In this document: piece by piece, positions 1 to 9,177 of the stretch | Position numbering within the stretch: the first letter of the stretch is position 1 | How the letters are laid out: every line of letters starts with the position of its first letter | Source: Schleiferiaceae bacterium | GTDB taxonomy: Bacteria; Bacteroidota; Bacteroidia; Flavobacteriales; Schleiferiaceae | Reading direction: 5' to 3' | NCBI GenBank assembly: GCA_018402665.1 | Contig: JAGYIN010000001.1 | Coordinates: 402,953 to 466,952 of the forward strand | Length of the DNA stretch: 64,000 nucleotides | Notes under the pieces: generated by a model | The model's database searches: none | Seen by the model: the letters and a program-made list of their open reading frames with translations, nothing else | Told to the model about the DNA's origin: nothing | Position numbers and translations under genes: made by a program

Positions 1-520
1 TACGCCTATTCAATTGGCCAATATGACCGCAGCGATCGCAAACCGCGGCTACTACTTTACGCCACATATCATTAAGGAATCGGACCATGGCCCTATTGAT
101 TCCTCGTTTACCACACCACAATACACGACTGTTGATCCAGAGCATTTTGAAGTCGTTATCGACGGGATGTATGCCGTATTTGAAAACGGAACCGCAAAAG
201 GAGCACGTATGCCCCATATTTCCCAATGCGGAAAAACGGGTACTGCCCAAAATCCGCACGGGCAAGACCACAGTATTTTTGTAAGCTTTGCGCCGAAGGA
301 CCAACCAAAAATTGCACTGGCAGTTATTATAGAAAATGGGTATTGGGGATCACGATGGGCAGCGCCAATCGCGAGCCTAATGACTGAAAAGTACCTCACC
401 GACACCATCACCCGTCCTGCTTTAGAAGCACGAATGTTTGAAGGAGACCTGCACGAGGAATACCGCCAACAGCACATTGCCATATACGGAGAGGACAGTA
501 CCTACCAAGCAAATTTCTAA
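1..520 (+). CDS. mrdA: Penicillin-binding protein 2, C-terminal part (runs off left edge)
   Basis: The frame is open from base 2, so the start lies outside the window and only about 172 C-terminal residues are seen. They begin TPIQLANMTAAIANRG, typical of the end of a PBP transpeptidase domain, and carry the KTGTAQ box (third active-site motif of penicillin-binding transpeptidases). PBP2 cross-links peptidoglycan in the periplasm during cell elongation. The stop codon overlaps the next start by one base (TAATG) and that gene is RodA, the glycosyltransferase partner of PBP2, which supports PBP2 rather than FtsI. Confidence 0.93.
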   Translation, partial: TPIQLANMTAAIANRGYYFTPHIIKESDHGPIDSSFTTPQYTTVDPEHFEVVIDGMYAVFENGTAKGARMPHISQCGKTGTAQNPHGQDHSIFVSFAPKDQPKIALAVIIENGYWGSRWAAPIASLMTEKYLTDTITRPALEARMFEGDLHEEYRQQHIAIYGEDSTYQANF

Positions 521-1788
521 TGGCTAGAAACCGAAGAAATAGAAACCGGCTAAAGATTGACCCTGTAGTGGCGCTCATCTACACGGTCCTTGTTTTCTGG
601 GGCTGGCTAAGCATCCATTCTGCTGTATACAATGAAGAGGCAGCGTCACTGTTCAACCTCACTCAGGAATACGGGAAGCAACTACTTTTCATTGGTGGAA
701 GCTTTATTATTATTCTAGGTATCCTTCTTTCAAATTACCGATTGTGGACCAATTTCGCTCCGTTCTGGTACATCCTAACCCTCCTCCTTTTGATCGGTGT
801 ACTGTTTGTCGGAAAAAAAATAGGTGGTGCGCGGAGTTGGTATGCCCTAGGGTCCTTTAGCCTTCAGCCTTCGGAAGTTGCGAAGTTTGCCACGGCGTTA
901 ATGCTTGCCTTTTATTTAGGGCAATCCCGCACCAATTTAAAACTATGGTCGCACCGATTAATCGCCGCTACCTTATTCTTACTTCCGGGATTCCTCATTG
1001 GTCTTCAACCCGATCTAGGATCTACACTCGTCTACTTAAGCCTCCTGCTAGTGCTTTACCGTGAAGGTATGCCCGGCTATTACATCGGTGCTGCGCTAGC
1101 ACTGATTGCACTTGCTATCATTGGATTACTATTGCCCTTTAAGACTGCCCTTATCTTATTAGGGAGTATTTCGCTTCTACTCTTCCTTATCCTCCCCAAA
1201 AAACGCGGACCAATTGCCATTAACACCTCCTTATTTGCCCTTGCGAGCGTCACCGTCTTCGCCGTAGGTCAAGTCATGGAGCGCGTTCTGGCACCGCACC
1301 AGCAAATTCGTATCAAAGTATTGCTTGGGCTTGAGGACGATCCTACAGGAGCCGGATACAATACGCTCCAAAGCCTCATTGCAATTGGTTCTGGAGGATG
1401 GACGGGCAAAGGCTATCTGAACGGTACCCAAACAAAGCTCAACTTTGTACCTGAGCAGAGCACAGATTATATCTTCTGTACAATCGGAGAGGAATGGGGA
1501 TTCTTAGGAACGGCATTGCTTATGGCACTATTCGCTGTTTTGATTGGTCGCATTGTTTGGCTCGCTGACAAGCAGAAGGATACCTTTTCGCGTGTTTACG
1601 GGTACAGTGTAGCCAGCATCCTTTTTACACACTGGCTCATCAATATAGGCATGACTATTGGGCTCGTACCCACCATCGGCATACCTCTTCCCTTCTTTAG
1701 CTACGGCGGTTCATCGCTGTGGGGATTCACTATTCTGCTTTTCATTTTCGTAAAGCCTGACGCTGAACGCTGGAATCGTCTCTCGTAA
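520..1788 (+). CDS. rodA: Rod shape-determining protein RodA (SEDS glycosyltransferase)
   Basis: This 422-aa polytopic protein belongs to the FtsW/RodA/SpoVE family, which polymerises lipid II into glycan strands together with PBP2. Family landmarks are GGARSWYALGSFSLQPSEVAK near residue 100, FVPEQSTDYIF near 300 and GIPLPFFSYGGSS near the C-terminus. A long hydrophilic loop around residues 240-300 precedes the FVPEQ motif, as in other members. The ATG overlaps the PBP2 stop, so the two are translationally coupled. A strong hairpin follows the stop. Confidence 0.95.
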   Translation: MARNRRNRNRLKIDPVVALIYTVLVFWGWLSIHSAVYNEEAASLFNLTQEYGKQLLFIGGSFIIILGILLSNYRLWTNFAPFWYILTLLLLIGVLFVGKKIGGARSWYALGSFSLQPSEVAKFATALMLAFYLGQSRTNLKLWSHRLIAATLFLLPGFLIGLQPDLGSTLVYLSLLLVLYREGMPGYYIGAALALIALAIIGLLLPFKTALILLGSISLLLFLILPKKRGPIAINTSLFALASVTVFAVGQVMERVLAPHQQIRIKVLLGLEDDPTGAGYNTLQSLIAIGSGGWTGKGYLNGTQTKLNFVPEQSTDYIFCTIGEEWGFLGTALLMALFAVLIGRIVWLADKQKDTFSRVYGYSVASILFTHWLINIGMTIGLVPTIGIPLPFFSYGGSSLWGFTILLFIFVKPDAERWNRLS

Positions 1789-1798
1789 TGGGTAAGAC

Positions 1799-1826
1799 GC
1801 GAGCCGATGCATCTGCATCGGCTCGC
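1799..1826. terminator. Hairpin terminator between convergent rodA and ppiD
   Basis: A perfect 13-bp inverted repeat (gcgagccgatgca and its complement) with a 2-base centre, probably forming an 11-bp stem with a 6-nt loop. It lies between two convergent genes. There is no clear T-run on either side, so intrinsic termination is inferred from position and stem strength. Confidence 0.6.
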
Positions 1827-1859
1827 GCGCTTAAAGCCTATTTTCCTAATGGCTATCTA

Positions 1860-3980
1860 TTAGAACATCATATAACGCATATCCTCAATCTTAGCCTTAT
1901 CCTCAAGTGCTTTATACGCTTGAGTACCTACTAGATTACGAAGACTACGTTGTGTATTCTGTGCCATATTTGAGTAGTCGATTGCAGGCGCAGGCGTTGC
2001 AGGAGAAGTAATGGCCACGAAGGCTCCATTATCACCAGCGATAACACCACTTAATGCGCCGGGCTCTAAACCACAGATCGTTCCTACTACTTCAGCTTCA
2101 TTACCTACACCGGCAATGTTAAACTGAGAAATGCGGAAACTAAGTGTACGTACTTCTTTACCAGCAGCAGTTGCAACCGCTTCAATAGTACTAGCACCCG
2201 TTAGAGCATTTTCCAAACGCTCCGTAATCAAAGACTTCTTCGCATCCTTTTTCGCCGCTTCCAAGCACTGGCCTTGAACCAATTCAAATGGAGTCGTTCC
2301 CTCGCTGAGCTTATCTGTTAAAACAACAACTACATACCCTTTACCATCGTTCTCTAACAAACCAATGTTACCTTCTTCTCTTTCTTCATCCCAAGCCCAA
2401 CGGACTACACGACGTGCAGAACCTAATCCTGAGACTACTTCTTCAAAACGACCTAAATTACGTGCTGGACGCAAGAAGAATCCCTTTTCAGTGGCAAGAG
2501 CACGGTAATCTTCTGCGGTTTGCGCCTCAGCAGCATAACCAGAAGCTTGATTGTATAGATTCTGAATAGTTGCATCCGAAGGTAAAATCTCGCGAATGAT
2601 TTGGCCAATCTTGTAGACGTCGTTTGAACCCTTCTGATCCGTAACCTGAATAACGTGCCAACCGAACTGCGTAGGAACAACCCCCATGGCACCATTTTTC
2701 TTAAAGAAACAGAAGTTCTCAAAAGGCTTCGCCATTGCGCCGCGAGAGAAGTAACCCAAATCACCGCCTTTTTCTTTTGCGACAATGTCTGAAGAAAACT
2801 CTTCACTTACAGATTCGAAAGCGGCAGGGTTCTCTTCGAGATATGCGAACAAGCTATCCGCCAGTACCTTTGCTTCTTGTGGATTGCGTGTAATAGAAGC
2901 ATCAGCTCTTGTCGCTCCAGCGAATGGGATGAGTATATGACGTGCCTGTACACTGTCTGGGACAATTTTTCTATCCACAAGTTTAACCACTGCAAAAGCT
3001 CCACCTAAATCAATAGGTCCCTTCTGATACCCTACAGATTGTCCGTCTACAAGTGTATCCAAACCAGTACCCACTAATTCTGTAGTGGTGTAGTATTCCG
3101 ATTGAAAACGAACATCACTGTGTAAATTAACGAAGACAGAATCATCTTCCTCATTCATCCATTCTAATGAAAGAGTGGCCAATTCCGCACGCACTGCTTC
3201 ACGATCCGACTCAGAAGGGGCCAACGGGAAGTTGATGAATTCAATATTCCGTCCTTCTTCCTGTTTGAAATCTTCTTTATGCGCATTGTAATAACGCTTT
3301 GCATCTTCTTCGGTAACATCGATTTCATCTTCGTTTACATCGATATACGGGACATAAACGTACTGCGCTGGATGTTGCGCATCGCCTCGTTTAATTTCCG
3401 TCTCTGCAAGACCGGTCGGCATAAAAATCGCCTTTTCGATTGCGTTGGTGTATTTGAAGTTTTGTGCTTGATTCGCGACTGCGCGCTCGAAAGCCAACCA
3501 CTGCGTCCACATCTCTACTGATTGTTCGGAAGCATCACGATTCTCGCGAACCTGCGCGATATAACTCTTGAACATGTTTTCGTCAAACTGCCCGTTAGCA
3601 CCGGTAAAATTTTGACGAATATTTGGGTTGGTAATGATATCAAAATAAATCTCCTGCTCACTTACGCTCATGCCTGCTGCACTTAATTCTGCAGACAGCA
3701 ACTCTTTAGTAACAATGTTATTCCAAACAAAGTTGGCGAGCTGGATGCTGCTAGTGTTTGCGTATTGTTCTGGATTTCCCGCTCGTAACTCCTCCATTCC
3801 CTGGCTGAGTTCTTGACGCGTGATATCCCGTCCATTAACGGTTCCGATGATATTTGGGTCTCCAAAAAACTTAGATCCACCGGAGCGGAATAGATCTCCT
3901 AGGAGGAAAGCAATGAGTGCTACAAACACCACGACTACTAAAAGTCCTGAGCGCTGTCTGATGCGTTGGATTGTTGCCAT
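1860..3980 (-). CDS. ppiD: Membrane-anchored peptidyl-prolyl isomerase, PpiD/SurA type
   Basis: The 706-aa protein has one N-terminal membrane anchor (about residues 12-28), a SurA_N-like chaperone region (about 40-200), and a parvulin rotamase domain at about 344-455 with VQARHIL at its start, GGDLGYFSRGAM in the middle and FGWHVIQV at its end. A long C-terminal region follows. It is expected to help fold outer-membrane and secreted proteins at the periplasmic face of the inner membrane. It is the last gene of a minus-strand block; a 49-bp gap separates it from the CNNM/CBS gene upstream. Confidence 0.88.
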   Translation of the reverse strand: MATIQRIRQRSGLLVVVVFVALIAFLLGDLFRSGGSKFFGDPNIIGTVNGRDITRQELSQGMEELRAGNPEQYANTSSIQLANFVWNNIVTKELLSAELSAAGMSVSEQEIYFDIITNPNIRQNFTGANGQFDENMFKSYIAQVRENRDASEQSVEMWTQWLAFERAVANQAQNFKYTNAIEKAIFMPTGLAETEIKRGDAQHPAQYVYVPYIDVNEDEIDVTEEDAKRYYNAHKEDFKQEEGRNIEFINFPLAPSESDREAVRAELATLSLEWMNEEDDSVFVNLHSDVRFQSEYYTTTELVGTGLDTLVDGQSVGYQKGPIDLGGAFAVVKLVDRKIVPDSVQARHILIPFAGATRADASITRNPQEAKVLADSLFAYLEENPAAFESVSEEFSSDIVAKEKGGDLGYFSRGAMAKPFENFCFFKKNGAMGVVPTQFGWHVIQVTDQKGSNDVYKIGQIIREILPSDATIQNLYNQASGYAAEAQTAEDYRALATEKGFFLRPARNLGRFEEVVSGLGSARRVVRWAWDEEREEGNIGLLENDGKGYVVVVLTDKLSEGTTPFELVQGQCLEAAKKDAKKSLITERLENALTGASTIEAVATAAGKEVRTLSFRISQFNIAGVGNEAEVVGTICGLEPGALSGVIAGDNGAFVAITSPATPAPAIDYSNMAQNTQRSLRNLVGTQAYKALEDKAKIEDMRYMMF

Positions 3981-4029
3981 TATCTTGCAATTAAATGAAT
4001 GAGTCTGCGAATATAAGGATTGGCGCCAA

Positions 4030-5289
4030 TTAATTGGCCTTTACAAGCACCTCTTCCAACCTGTTTGCCTTAGTTTTTTGTACGAGGAATAAGTACTGCT
4101 CACTGCGAACCACCGTTCCCTTCTCCGGAAGGCTCTGGTAGAGGTCCAAAATATAGCCCCCAAGCGTATTGTAATTTTCGCTCTGTGGAAGCTCAAGTCC
4201 CCATTTTTCATTGATATCTGAGATGTCCAAACGCGCTGAGAAGAGCCATTCACCGTCTTTTATTTGACGCTCCAGCAACTCTTCTGTGTCGTGTTCATCC
4301 TCTATTTCCCCAAAGATTTCTTCTATTACATCTTCGAGCGTAATCATTCCACTGGTTCCCCCATGTTCATCCAAGACCACCGCAATATTGCGTTTCTCCC
4401 TAGTGAAGAGATTGAGTATCTCATCTGCTCGCATGCTTTCTGGAATAAATGCAACCGGCCGAAGCACTCGTTTTAGGTGGTCGGGCTTTTTAAACAGCTC
4501 GAATGCATGGACATAACCAATTATCTTATCGATATTTTCTTCGTAAACCAACAACTTACTGTATCCCGATTCTATGAAAAATGCCCGCACCTTTTCGGGA
4601 AGTTCATTAACCTCGACACTCTCTATTTCAGTTCTTGGAATCATAAATTCCCTGGCCTTAGTCTCTGGGAATTCGAGCGCATTTTTGAAGATTTCCAATT
4701 CCGGATCTACTTCATCATTTCCCTCTGACGTCCTTGTCCTTGGGACACGTTCCCTTACATAATGATCGAGCTCCATGCGACCAAAAGCATTTTCTTCTTC
4801 CTGTACTTCGACTCGAAATACGTACTTCAAGAAGAACTGGCTTACGCCAAGCATTAATGCGCTAGGCAAACGCAACAGCCAGAACAACAACCATGCAGGC
4901 AAGCTCAACCAACGCATGAGTCCCTCCGCATTTTGGCGAAACAACGTTTTAGGTAGAAATTCTGCAAATACTAAAATAACTACCGTTGAAACGGAGGTTT
5001 CTAAAAGTAGAATGAGGTATTCCATGGCACCCCATCCTTCAAAAACAGGAGTAAGTAAACGGTGCATATAATTTCCATAGAGCACCAATGCAACATTGTT
5101 TCCCACTAGAATGGCCGCAATAAATGCCGCAGGTCGATCTACTAAATAACCCAACGCCTTGTAGGCAATACCGCCTTTTTGTCGTTCAAGCTCAACATGC
5201 AGCTTATTGATGCTCAAATACGCCATTTCCAGGCCTGAAAACAGCGCAGAAAAGAATACAGCAAATACTATAGGTAAAAGATATTCCAA
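4030..5289 (-). CDS. CNNM/CBS-domain membrane protein (CorC/HlyC family)
   Basis: The protein has 419 aa. Residues 1-170 form a CNNM (DUF21) membrane domain that starts with the small-residue segment SALFSGLEMAYLS. Two CBS domains follow at about 205-325, including the IAVVLDEHGGTSGMITLEDVIEEIFGEI-type ending. A CorC_HlyC domain lies near 335-415. Relatives are linked to Mg2+ or other cation efflux; the old name haemolysin is misleading. It is a paralogue of the GldE gene at 34918. Upstream neighbours are a 58-aa membrane protein and lptC. Confidence 0.88.
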   Translation of the reverse strand: MEYLLPIVFAVFFSALFSGLEMAYLSINKLHVELERQKGGIAYKALGYLVDRPAAFIAAILVGNNVALVLYGNYMHRLLTPVFEGWGAMEYLILLLETSVSTVVILVFAEFLPKTLFRQNAEGLMRWLSLPAWLLFWLLRLPSALMLGVSQFFLKYVFRVEVQEEENAFGRMELDHYVRERVPRTRTSEGNDEVDPELEIFKNALEFPETKAREFMIPRTEIESVEVNELPEKVRAFFIESGYSKLLVYEENIDKIIGYVHAFELFKKPDHLKRVLRPVAFIPESMRADEILNLFTREKRNIAVVLDEHGGTSGMITLEDVIEEIFGEIEDEHDTEELLERQIKDGEWLFSARLDISDINEKWGLELPQSENYNTLGGYILDLYQSLPEKGTVVRSEQYLFLVQKTKANRLEEVLVKAN

Positions 5290-5301
5290 TGTTTCTTGCT
5301 T

Positions 5302-5478
5302 CTATTGTTTAAGACGTGATCGTCTGCGGAGGAAATACATGAATATCCCGGCTCCCAGAAAAAGTGTAAACTTTATCGTATTCTGCCAATTCGTACCCCA
5401 ATTAACATAGATCTCCACTGCGCTTACCGCCGCTACACCGAGCCACAAAATCTCTATAAATCGTAATGCTTTATTCAT
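5302..5478 (-). CDS. Small membrane protein, function unknown
   Basis: A 58-aa ORF starting MNKALRFIEILWLGVAAVSA. It has two predicted hydrophobic segments (about residues 8-24 and 34-50) and a basic tail (RRRSRLK). Its start overlaps the end of lptC by 8 bases and its stop is 12 bases from the next gene, so it sits inside a tight operon, which argues that it is real. An ATG one codon upstream (5481) is an alternative start. No known domain is recognised. Confidence 0.7.
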   Translation of the reverse strand: MNKALRFIEILWLGVAAVSAVEIYVNWGTNWQNTIKFTLFLGAGIFMYFLRRRSRLKQ

Positions 5479-6028
5479 CATCTACTGTTATTTCTCCTTG
5501 AACCTTATAAATGCGATAGGTATTGAAAGATTGATCTGCTTCAAAGCCTTTGCCTCTGATGAGCTGCCCATCGGATAAGATCTGAACCTTTGCATCGCTA
5601 TACAAACGCTCTTCTTTTTTATCCCAGAATAATAATTCTGTGGTCATTCGCTCTCCTTTTCCATTCGTTACTTCAACGTTCCCACCGATACCCCAAAGAT
5701 CCTCCTTCTTCAACTGTCTTGCGGTATCCGCTTTTAAGACCGTTGCTGTTTTTGCATTCGCACTGTAGAAATTCACCGTTATACCTTCCCCAAAGAAAAC
5801 GTATGCCGGATCCATATTTCCAAAGTCTTGCAACAATCCTGCACGAATTTCTAGAACCTTCTGCCCGCTATCACTATAGGTGATGTGCGCGCCGTGCTGC
5901 TCATTCAACGGAAACACTACTGGTATCTTACTGACTGCAGCCACGTCCTTTGAATCATTCGAGCAGGACATAAAAAAAATCGCTGCCAAAATGAAAAGCG
6001 ATTTGGGTGCTTTAGAGAGAGCTTTCAT
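5471..6028 (-). CDS. lptC: LPS export protein LptC-like lipoprotein
   Basis: The 185-aa protein starts with a hydrophobic segment ending in a lipobox (FFMSC, Cys about residue 21). The rest is beta-rich with the LptC signature order: HGAHITYSDSGQKVLEIRAG, then WGIGGNVEVTNGKGERMTTELLFWDKKEERLYSD and a final RGKGFEADQSFNTYRI. LptC passes lipopolysaccharide from the LptBFG transporter to LptA. The terminator-like hairpin just upstream suggests its own transcription start. Family assignment is by pattern, since LptC is weakly conserved. Confidence 0.82.
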   Translation of the reverse strand: MKALSKAPKSLFILAAIFFMSCSNDSKDVAAVSKIPVVFPLNEQHGAHITYSDSGQKVLEIRAGLLQDFGNMDPAYVFFGEGITVNFYSANAKTATVLKADTARQLKKEDLWGIGGNVEVTNGKGERMTTELLFWDKKEERLYSDAKVQILSDGQLIRGKGFEADQSFNTYRIYKVQGEITVDDE

Positions 6029-6052
6029 CCTAACGAAGGTCGGTAAAAAAGC

Positions 6053-6086
6053 GCAAAAAAAATCCCCCAGACTTTCGTCTAGGGGA
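6053..6086 (-). terminator. Intrinsic terminator between TPR gene and lptC
   Basis: On the minus strand a stem of ten pairs with one C-A mismatch and a 4-nt loop (6063-6086) is followed by a run of eight T and then a second T-run. It lies 25 bases after the TPR-gene stop and 25 bases before the lptC start. It should end or attenuate transcription from the coaX side. Confidence 0.7.
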
Positions 6087-6110
6087 AATATAAATGACAG
6101 CGTAAATGCT

Positions 6111-7781
6111 CTAGTAGAATTTAACGCTTACTGTTTCGTTAATCCAACAGCCGATGTTGATTTTATCGCCTTCCTTGTAGCCCAATTGGAACGAAATTCC
6201 CTTATCTGGAATTTGTTGCGTGTAGGCAGATATTAATTTCGCCGCTTTATTCGCAATGCTCGGATCAATACTTCTTGCGTAGCTCAACTTGTTGATTGCT
6301 GCCCAATACACTGCGTTTTTCTCAACTGCATTTGCACCACATGTCCCTGCTGCTTCAGCGTATAAGGTCGCTAAATACAAATATGGATTACCCCAATCTT
6401 TGCGAAGTTGACCTGCTTTAAGACAATTGCTCTTGGCCGCAGAAAGTGCCCCCATTTTTTGATTGACATACGCCAATCCCATGTAGCTGTTAGCCTTACG
6501 ACGTAAATCTTCTTCTTGCTCGATGGCTTCAGTGTAGTACTTCTTCGCCATAGCCCAATCGCTCTTATTAACCCCTAATTTCGCCATGTTCAACGCCGCC
6601 TGTGCGCTTGGCTCTATCTCGTACAAAGTTTCTGCGATAGAGATAAATACAGGATTATCTGTACAAGAAGTCATTTCGCCGTTATCGCCTACACGTTCTT
6701 TCTGTAACAGGTTACCCGCGCGTTTCAACCACTCGATATTATCCTTGTTCTGTTCGAAAGCCTCCTCGTTATAAATCAACGTAAGTTTATCACAAGTCAA
6801 AAGCGGACTCAAAATTTTCTCAATGTTGCTTTGAACCTTAGTAATGTTTCTCAAACGGATTTCATTATTCGAAATCTTACGCTTGTCCACAGAAGTTAGG
6901 CCTTGCTCATCCAATTCATACTTTGTCTTTAGTTCGTCCGCTTTTTCCAAAACACTAACCAACGCCTGTGTAGCTGCATCCAATTCTGGCTTAACTAACG
7001 GTGGAAGTTTCGCTGCTTGTTTCATGCGCTTCTTCGAAGAGTTGTTGTACGCATTTGTAGAATCGTAAGCAGCCAATTCCAACTCGTATGCCGCCTTTGC
7101 AGCTTCAGCCAGAGGGCGAATGCTATCAGCATACGCAATGAATCCTAAAACAGAATCTGCCTTGAGCTCAATCGTGTAGTTTTCAACATTGAACGTATTA
7201 AAGTTGAACTCTAGCGAAACCAATACCGAGTTGTACACCTCAAACAATCGATCAACGTCTTTCGTTTTGTTAAATTCCTTGACATTTGCCTGGAAGTAAC
7301 GGTCTGTATGCGCCACTGACATGGTATCACCCAAAAGCGACTTTGCCTCGTCGAACAAGACTACCGCTTTAGAAATACTGTCAGCATCCTTCTTGTAGTA
7401 ATTGTAGAAATGATACGCTTTTGAGGACATCGCATTTGCTTTTTCTTCAGGGAAGTGCAGGGCAAACGCATCATACAGTGCTAGTAACTCCTGAATCAAA
7501 ACATTCTTTGCAGCGTCGTCGTTCGTCTCTTTAATTTTTGCCTCTATGATGTTATCACCATAGGTATAGATGCGAATATTCGCTGATGGACAAGTCTCAT
7601 ACAATGCTTTCCACGCATCATAGGCTTCTGCATAGTCCTTACTTTGGTAGTAAGAACCCATGATGTTATAGTTCTGAAAACAAGAAACAGAATCGGCAAT
7701 GGAATTCCCCCATTTCGACTCCTGTGCTTGAGCAGAAAAGCTCATCAATAAAATACCGAATACAAATAGGATTCGTTTCAT
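6111..7781 (-). CDS. Secreted tetratricopeptide-repeat protein, function unknown
   Basis: About 556 aa from the ATG at 7781 (MKRILFVFGILLMSFSAQAQ), a clear signal peptide. ATG 7787 and GTG 7788-7790 lie just upstream and are alternatives. TPR-like helices lie near the N-terminus (QNYNIMGSYYQSKDYAEAYDAW) and C-terminus (KKYYTEAIEQEEDLRRKANSYMGLAYVNQKMG). The middle (about 220-330) is probably coiled coil. It is likely periplasmic or outer-membrane associated. It follows the barrel-protein gene with a gap of about 13 bases, so the two are probably cotranscribed. No specific function is known to me. Confidence 0.8.
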   Translation of the reverse strand: MKRILFVFGILLMSFSAQAQESKWGNSIADSVSCFQNYNIMGSYYQSKDYAEAYDAWKALYETCPSANIRIYTYGDNIIEAKIKETNDDAAKNVLIQELLALYDAFALHFPEEKANAMSSKAYHFYNYYKKDADSISKAVVLFDEAKSLLGDTMSVAHTDRYFQANVKEFNKTKDVDRLFEVYNSVLVSLEFNFNTFNVENYTIELKADSVLGFIAYADSIRPLAEAAKAAYELELAAYDSTNAYNNSSKKRMKQAAKLPPLVKPELDAATQALVSVLEKADELKTKYELDEQGLTSVDKRKISNNEIRLRNITKVQSNIEKILSPLLTCDKLTLIYNEEAFEQNKDNIEWLKRAGNLLQKERVGDNGEMTSCTDNPVFISIAETLYEIEPSAQAALNMAKLGVNKSDWAMAKKYYTEAIEQEEDLRRKANSYMGLAYVNQKMGALSAAKSNCLKAGQLRKDWGNPYLYLATLYAEAAGTCGANAVEKNAVYWAAINKLSYARSIDPSIANKAAKLISAYTQQIPDKGISFQLGYKEGDKINIGCWINETVSVKFY

Positions 7782-7794
7782 AATCATCACGTTT

Positions 7795-9177
7795 TTATCT
7801 ATATCTAAATTTCTGGAACCATTTGTCGTTGAGTGTTATCCCAAAGTTCAAATTCCAATAATCTTCCTTTAAATCGGATTCCACGCCACTCCAACGGGTT
7901 CCTCTTCCTACACTAATATTCAAAAAGCTTGCCTTTTGTTCACCAGGAGCTAAACTTCTATAAATAATAGGAAGCGTTAAACCTAAGTTGAGCTCTTGCG
8001 TAACGTACGTTGTACCAGTGGTGGGCTCCTGCCAATAATATTGACCTTTTTCTCTTGAATAACCGAACCGGTACCTTGATATGGCAAAGTAATTCGAGCT
8101 GCGTCTAAGCTGTGGGATCACATAGGCAGGCACCATTACTAGGCCTACACTCCCTCTTTCACTAGCGGCAATAGCCGATTGCAACGGCGTTCCTCCTAAT
8201 GGAGTAAAGTCTCTATAATCTTGCCAATTCACTTTTCGGTAGTCCACAACCAAATCCCAAGCATTTACGGGTACATTTTCGATCGTTCTACTCAAACCGA
8301 ACCCAAATCCCGAAGAGGTAGGGAGTATGATACTGCCTTCTTCTGCCAGATTGTAAAATAATGTGTCGACCGGGGTTTCTACGATACCACTATTAATAAA
8401 TGAATACTGCGTTGAAATTTGACGCGAATTCATAGAACCTCCAAAACCGTAAACCGCACCTGCAACAATGTGGAAGCGTTCAATATCTCCTTGCAACTGT
8501 GTTCCTATGTCGAAAGTCAAGTCGCTAATTCCTGTTTTATTTGTTTTGCTAACGGAAAGGAATTGGTTGTTGGCTAAAATGGTTTTGTTGCTTGTTTCCA
8601 TTTCGCCAAAGACATAGCGTGCATTACCTCCGACGCTAAACCACGGAACAGGTTGTAAAGCGAGCCCGAGGGTGAACTGGTCGTAACCGCCAGAACCGAT
8701 AGAACGGTATTCGTAAATTCCGAAATCGTCCGAAGAATCTGCTACACTAACATTGTATCCTTTTGCCGCATAAGGGCTTAACGAGAATGCTCCACCGATC
8801 CAATCCGCAAACTTAAATCCAAAGCCAAAGTAGTCGAAGTACGTGTTGTAGTTATCTTGATCGATAGATTCACTAATCACTTGATGACGAAAAGTTCGGT
8901 GAGCTCCACTCATCTCGAGTGTGGAGTATTCCAAATTTGCGTAACCCGCAGGATTAAAAACATTAATGGTGTAGCGATCGACATAGCCGATGCCGGTACC
9001 CCCCATTCCAAGGTAGGAAGGAGTAATTCCGAAGGTCGTCTCACCCATTCCGTTAATACTAAGTGGGCTTACTGAGTTGGTTTGAGCGGATACAGGCGCC
9101 CCCAAAAACAGCATAATCAACGTTAGCACTACGGTGCCAACGGATTTATTTAACTGATTGACTTTGAAAATATTCAT
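7795..9177 (-). CDS. Outer-membrane beta-barrel protein (FadL/PorV-like)
   Basis: From ATG 9177 the protein is 460 aa with signal peptide ending LGAPVSAQT. The start of the mature part (LGMGGTGIGYVDRYTINVFNPAGYANL) resembles the first segment of Bacteroidetes barrel proteins of the PorV/FadL-like type, and the remainder alternates aromatic-rich strands to the C-terminus (KWFQKFRYR). The start codon lies 32 bases inside the end of coaX. An in-frame start further upstream (9219) would add an unlikely non-signal leader. The transported substrate cannot be told from sequence. Confidence 0.78.
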   Translation of the reverse strand: MNIFKVNQLNKSVGTVVLTLIMLFLGAPVSAQTNSVSPLSINGMGETTFGITPSYLGMGGTGIGYVDRYTINVFNPAGYANLEYSTLEMSGAHRTFRHQVISESIDQDNYNTYFDYFGFGFKFADWIGGAFSLSPYAAKGYNVSVADSSDDFGIYEYRSIGSGGYDQFTLGLALQPVPWFSVGGNARYVFGEMETSNKTILANNQFLSVSKTNKTGISDLTFDIGTQLQGDIERFHIVAGAVYGFGGSMNSRQISTQYSFINSGIVETPVDTLFYNLAEEGSIILPTSSGFGFGLSRTIENVPVNAWDLVVDYRKVNWQDYRDFTPLGGTPLQSAIAASERGSVGLVMVPAYVIPQLRRSSNYFAISRYRFGYSREKGQYYWQEPTTGTTYVTQELNLGLTLPIIYRSLAPGEQKASFLNISVGRGTRWSGVESDLKEDYWNLNFGITLNDKWFQKFRYR

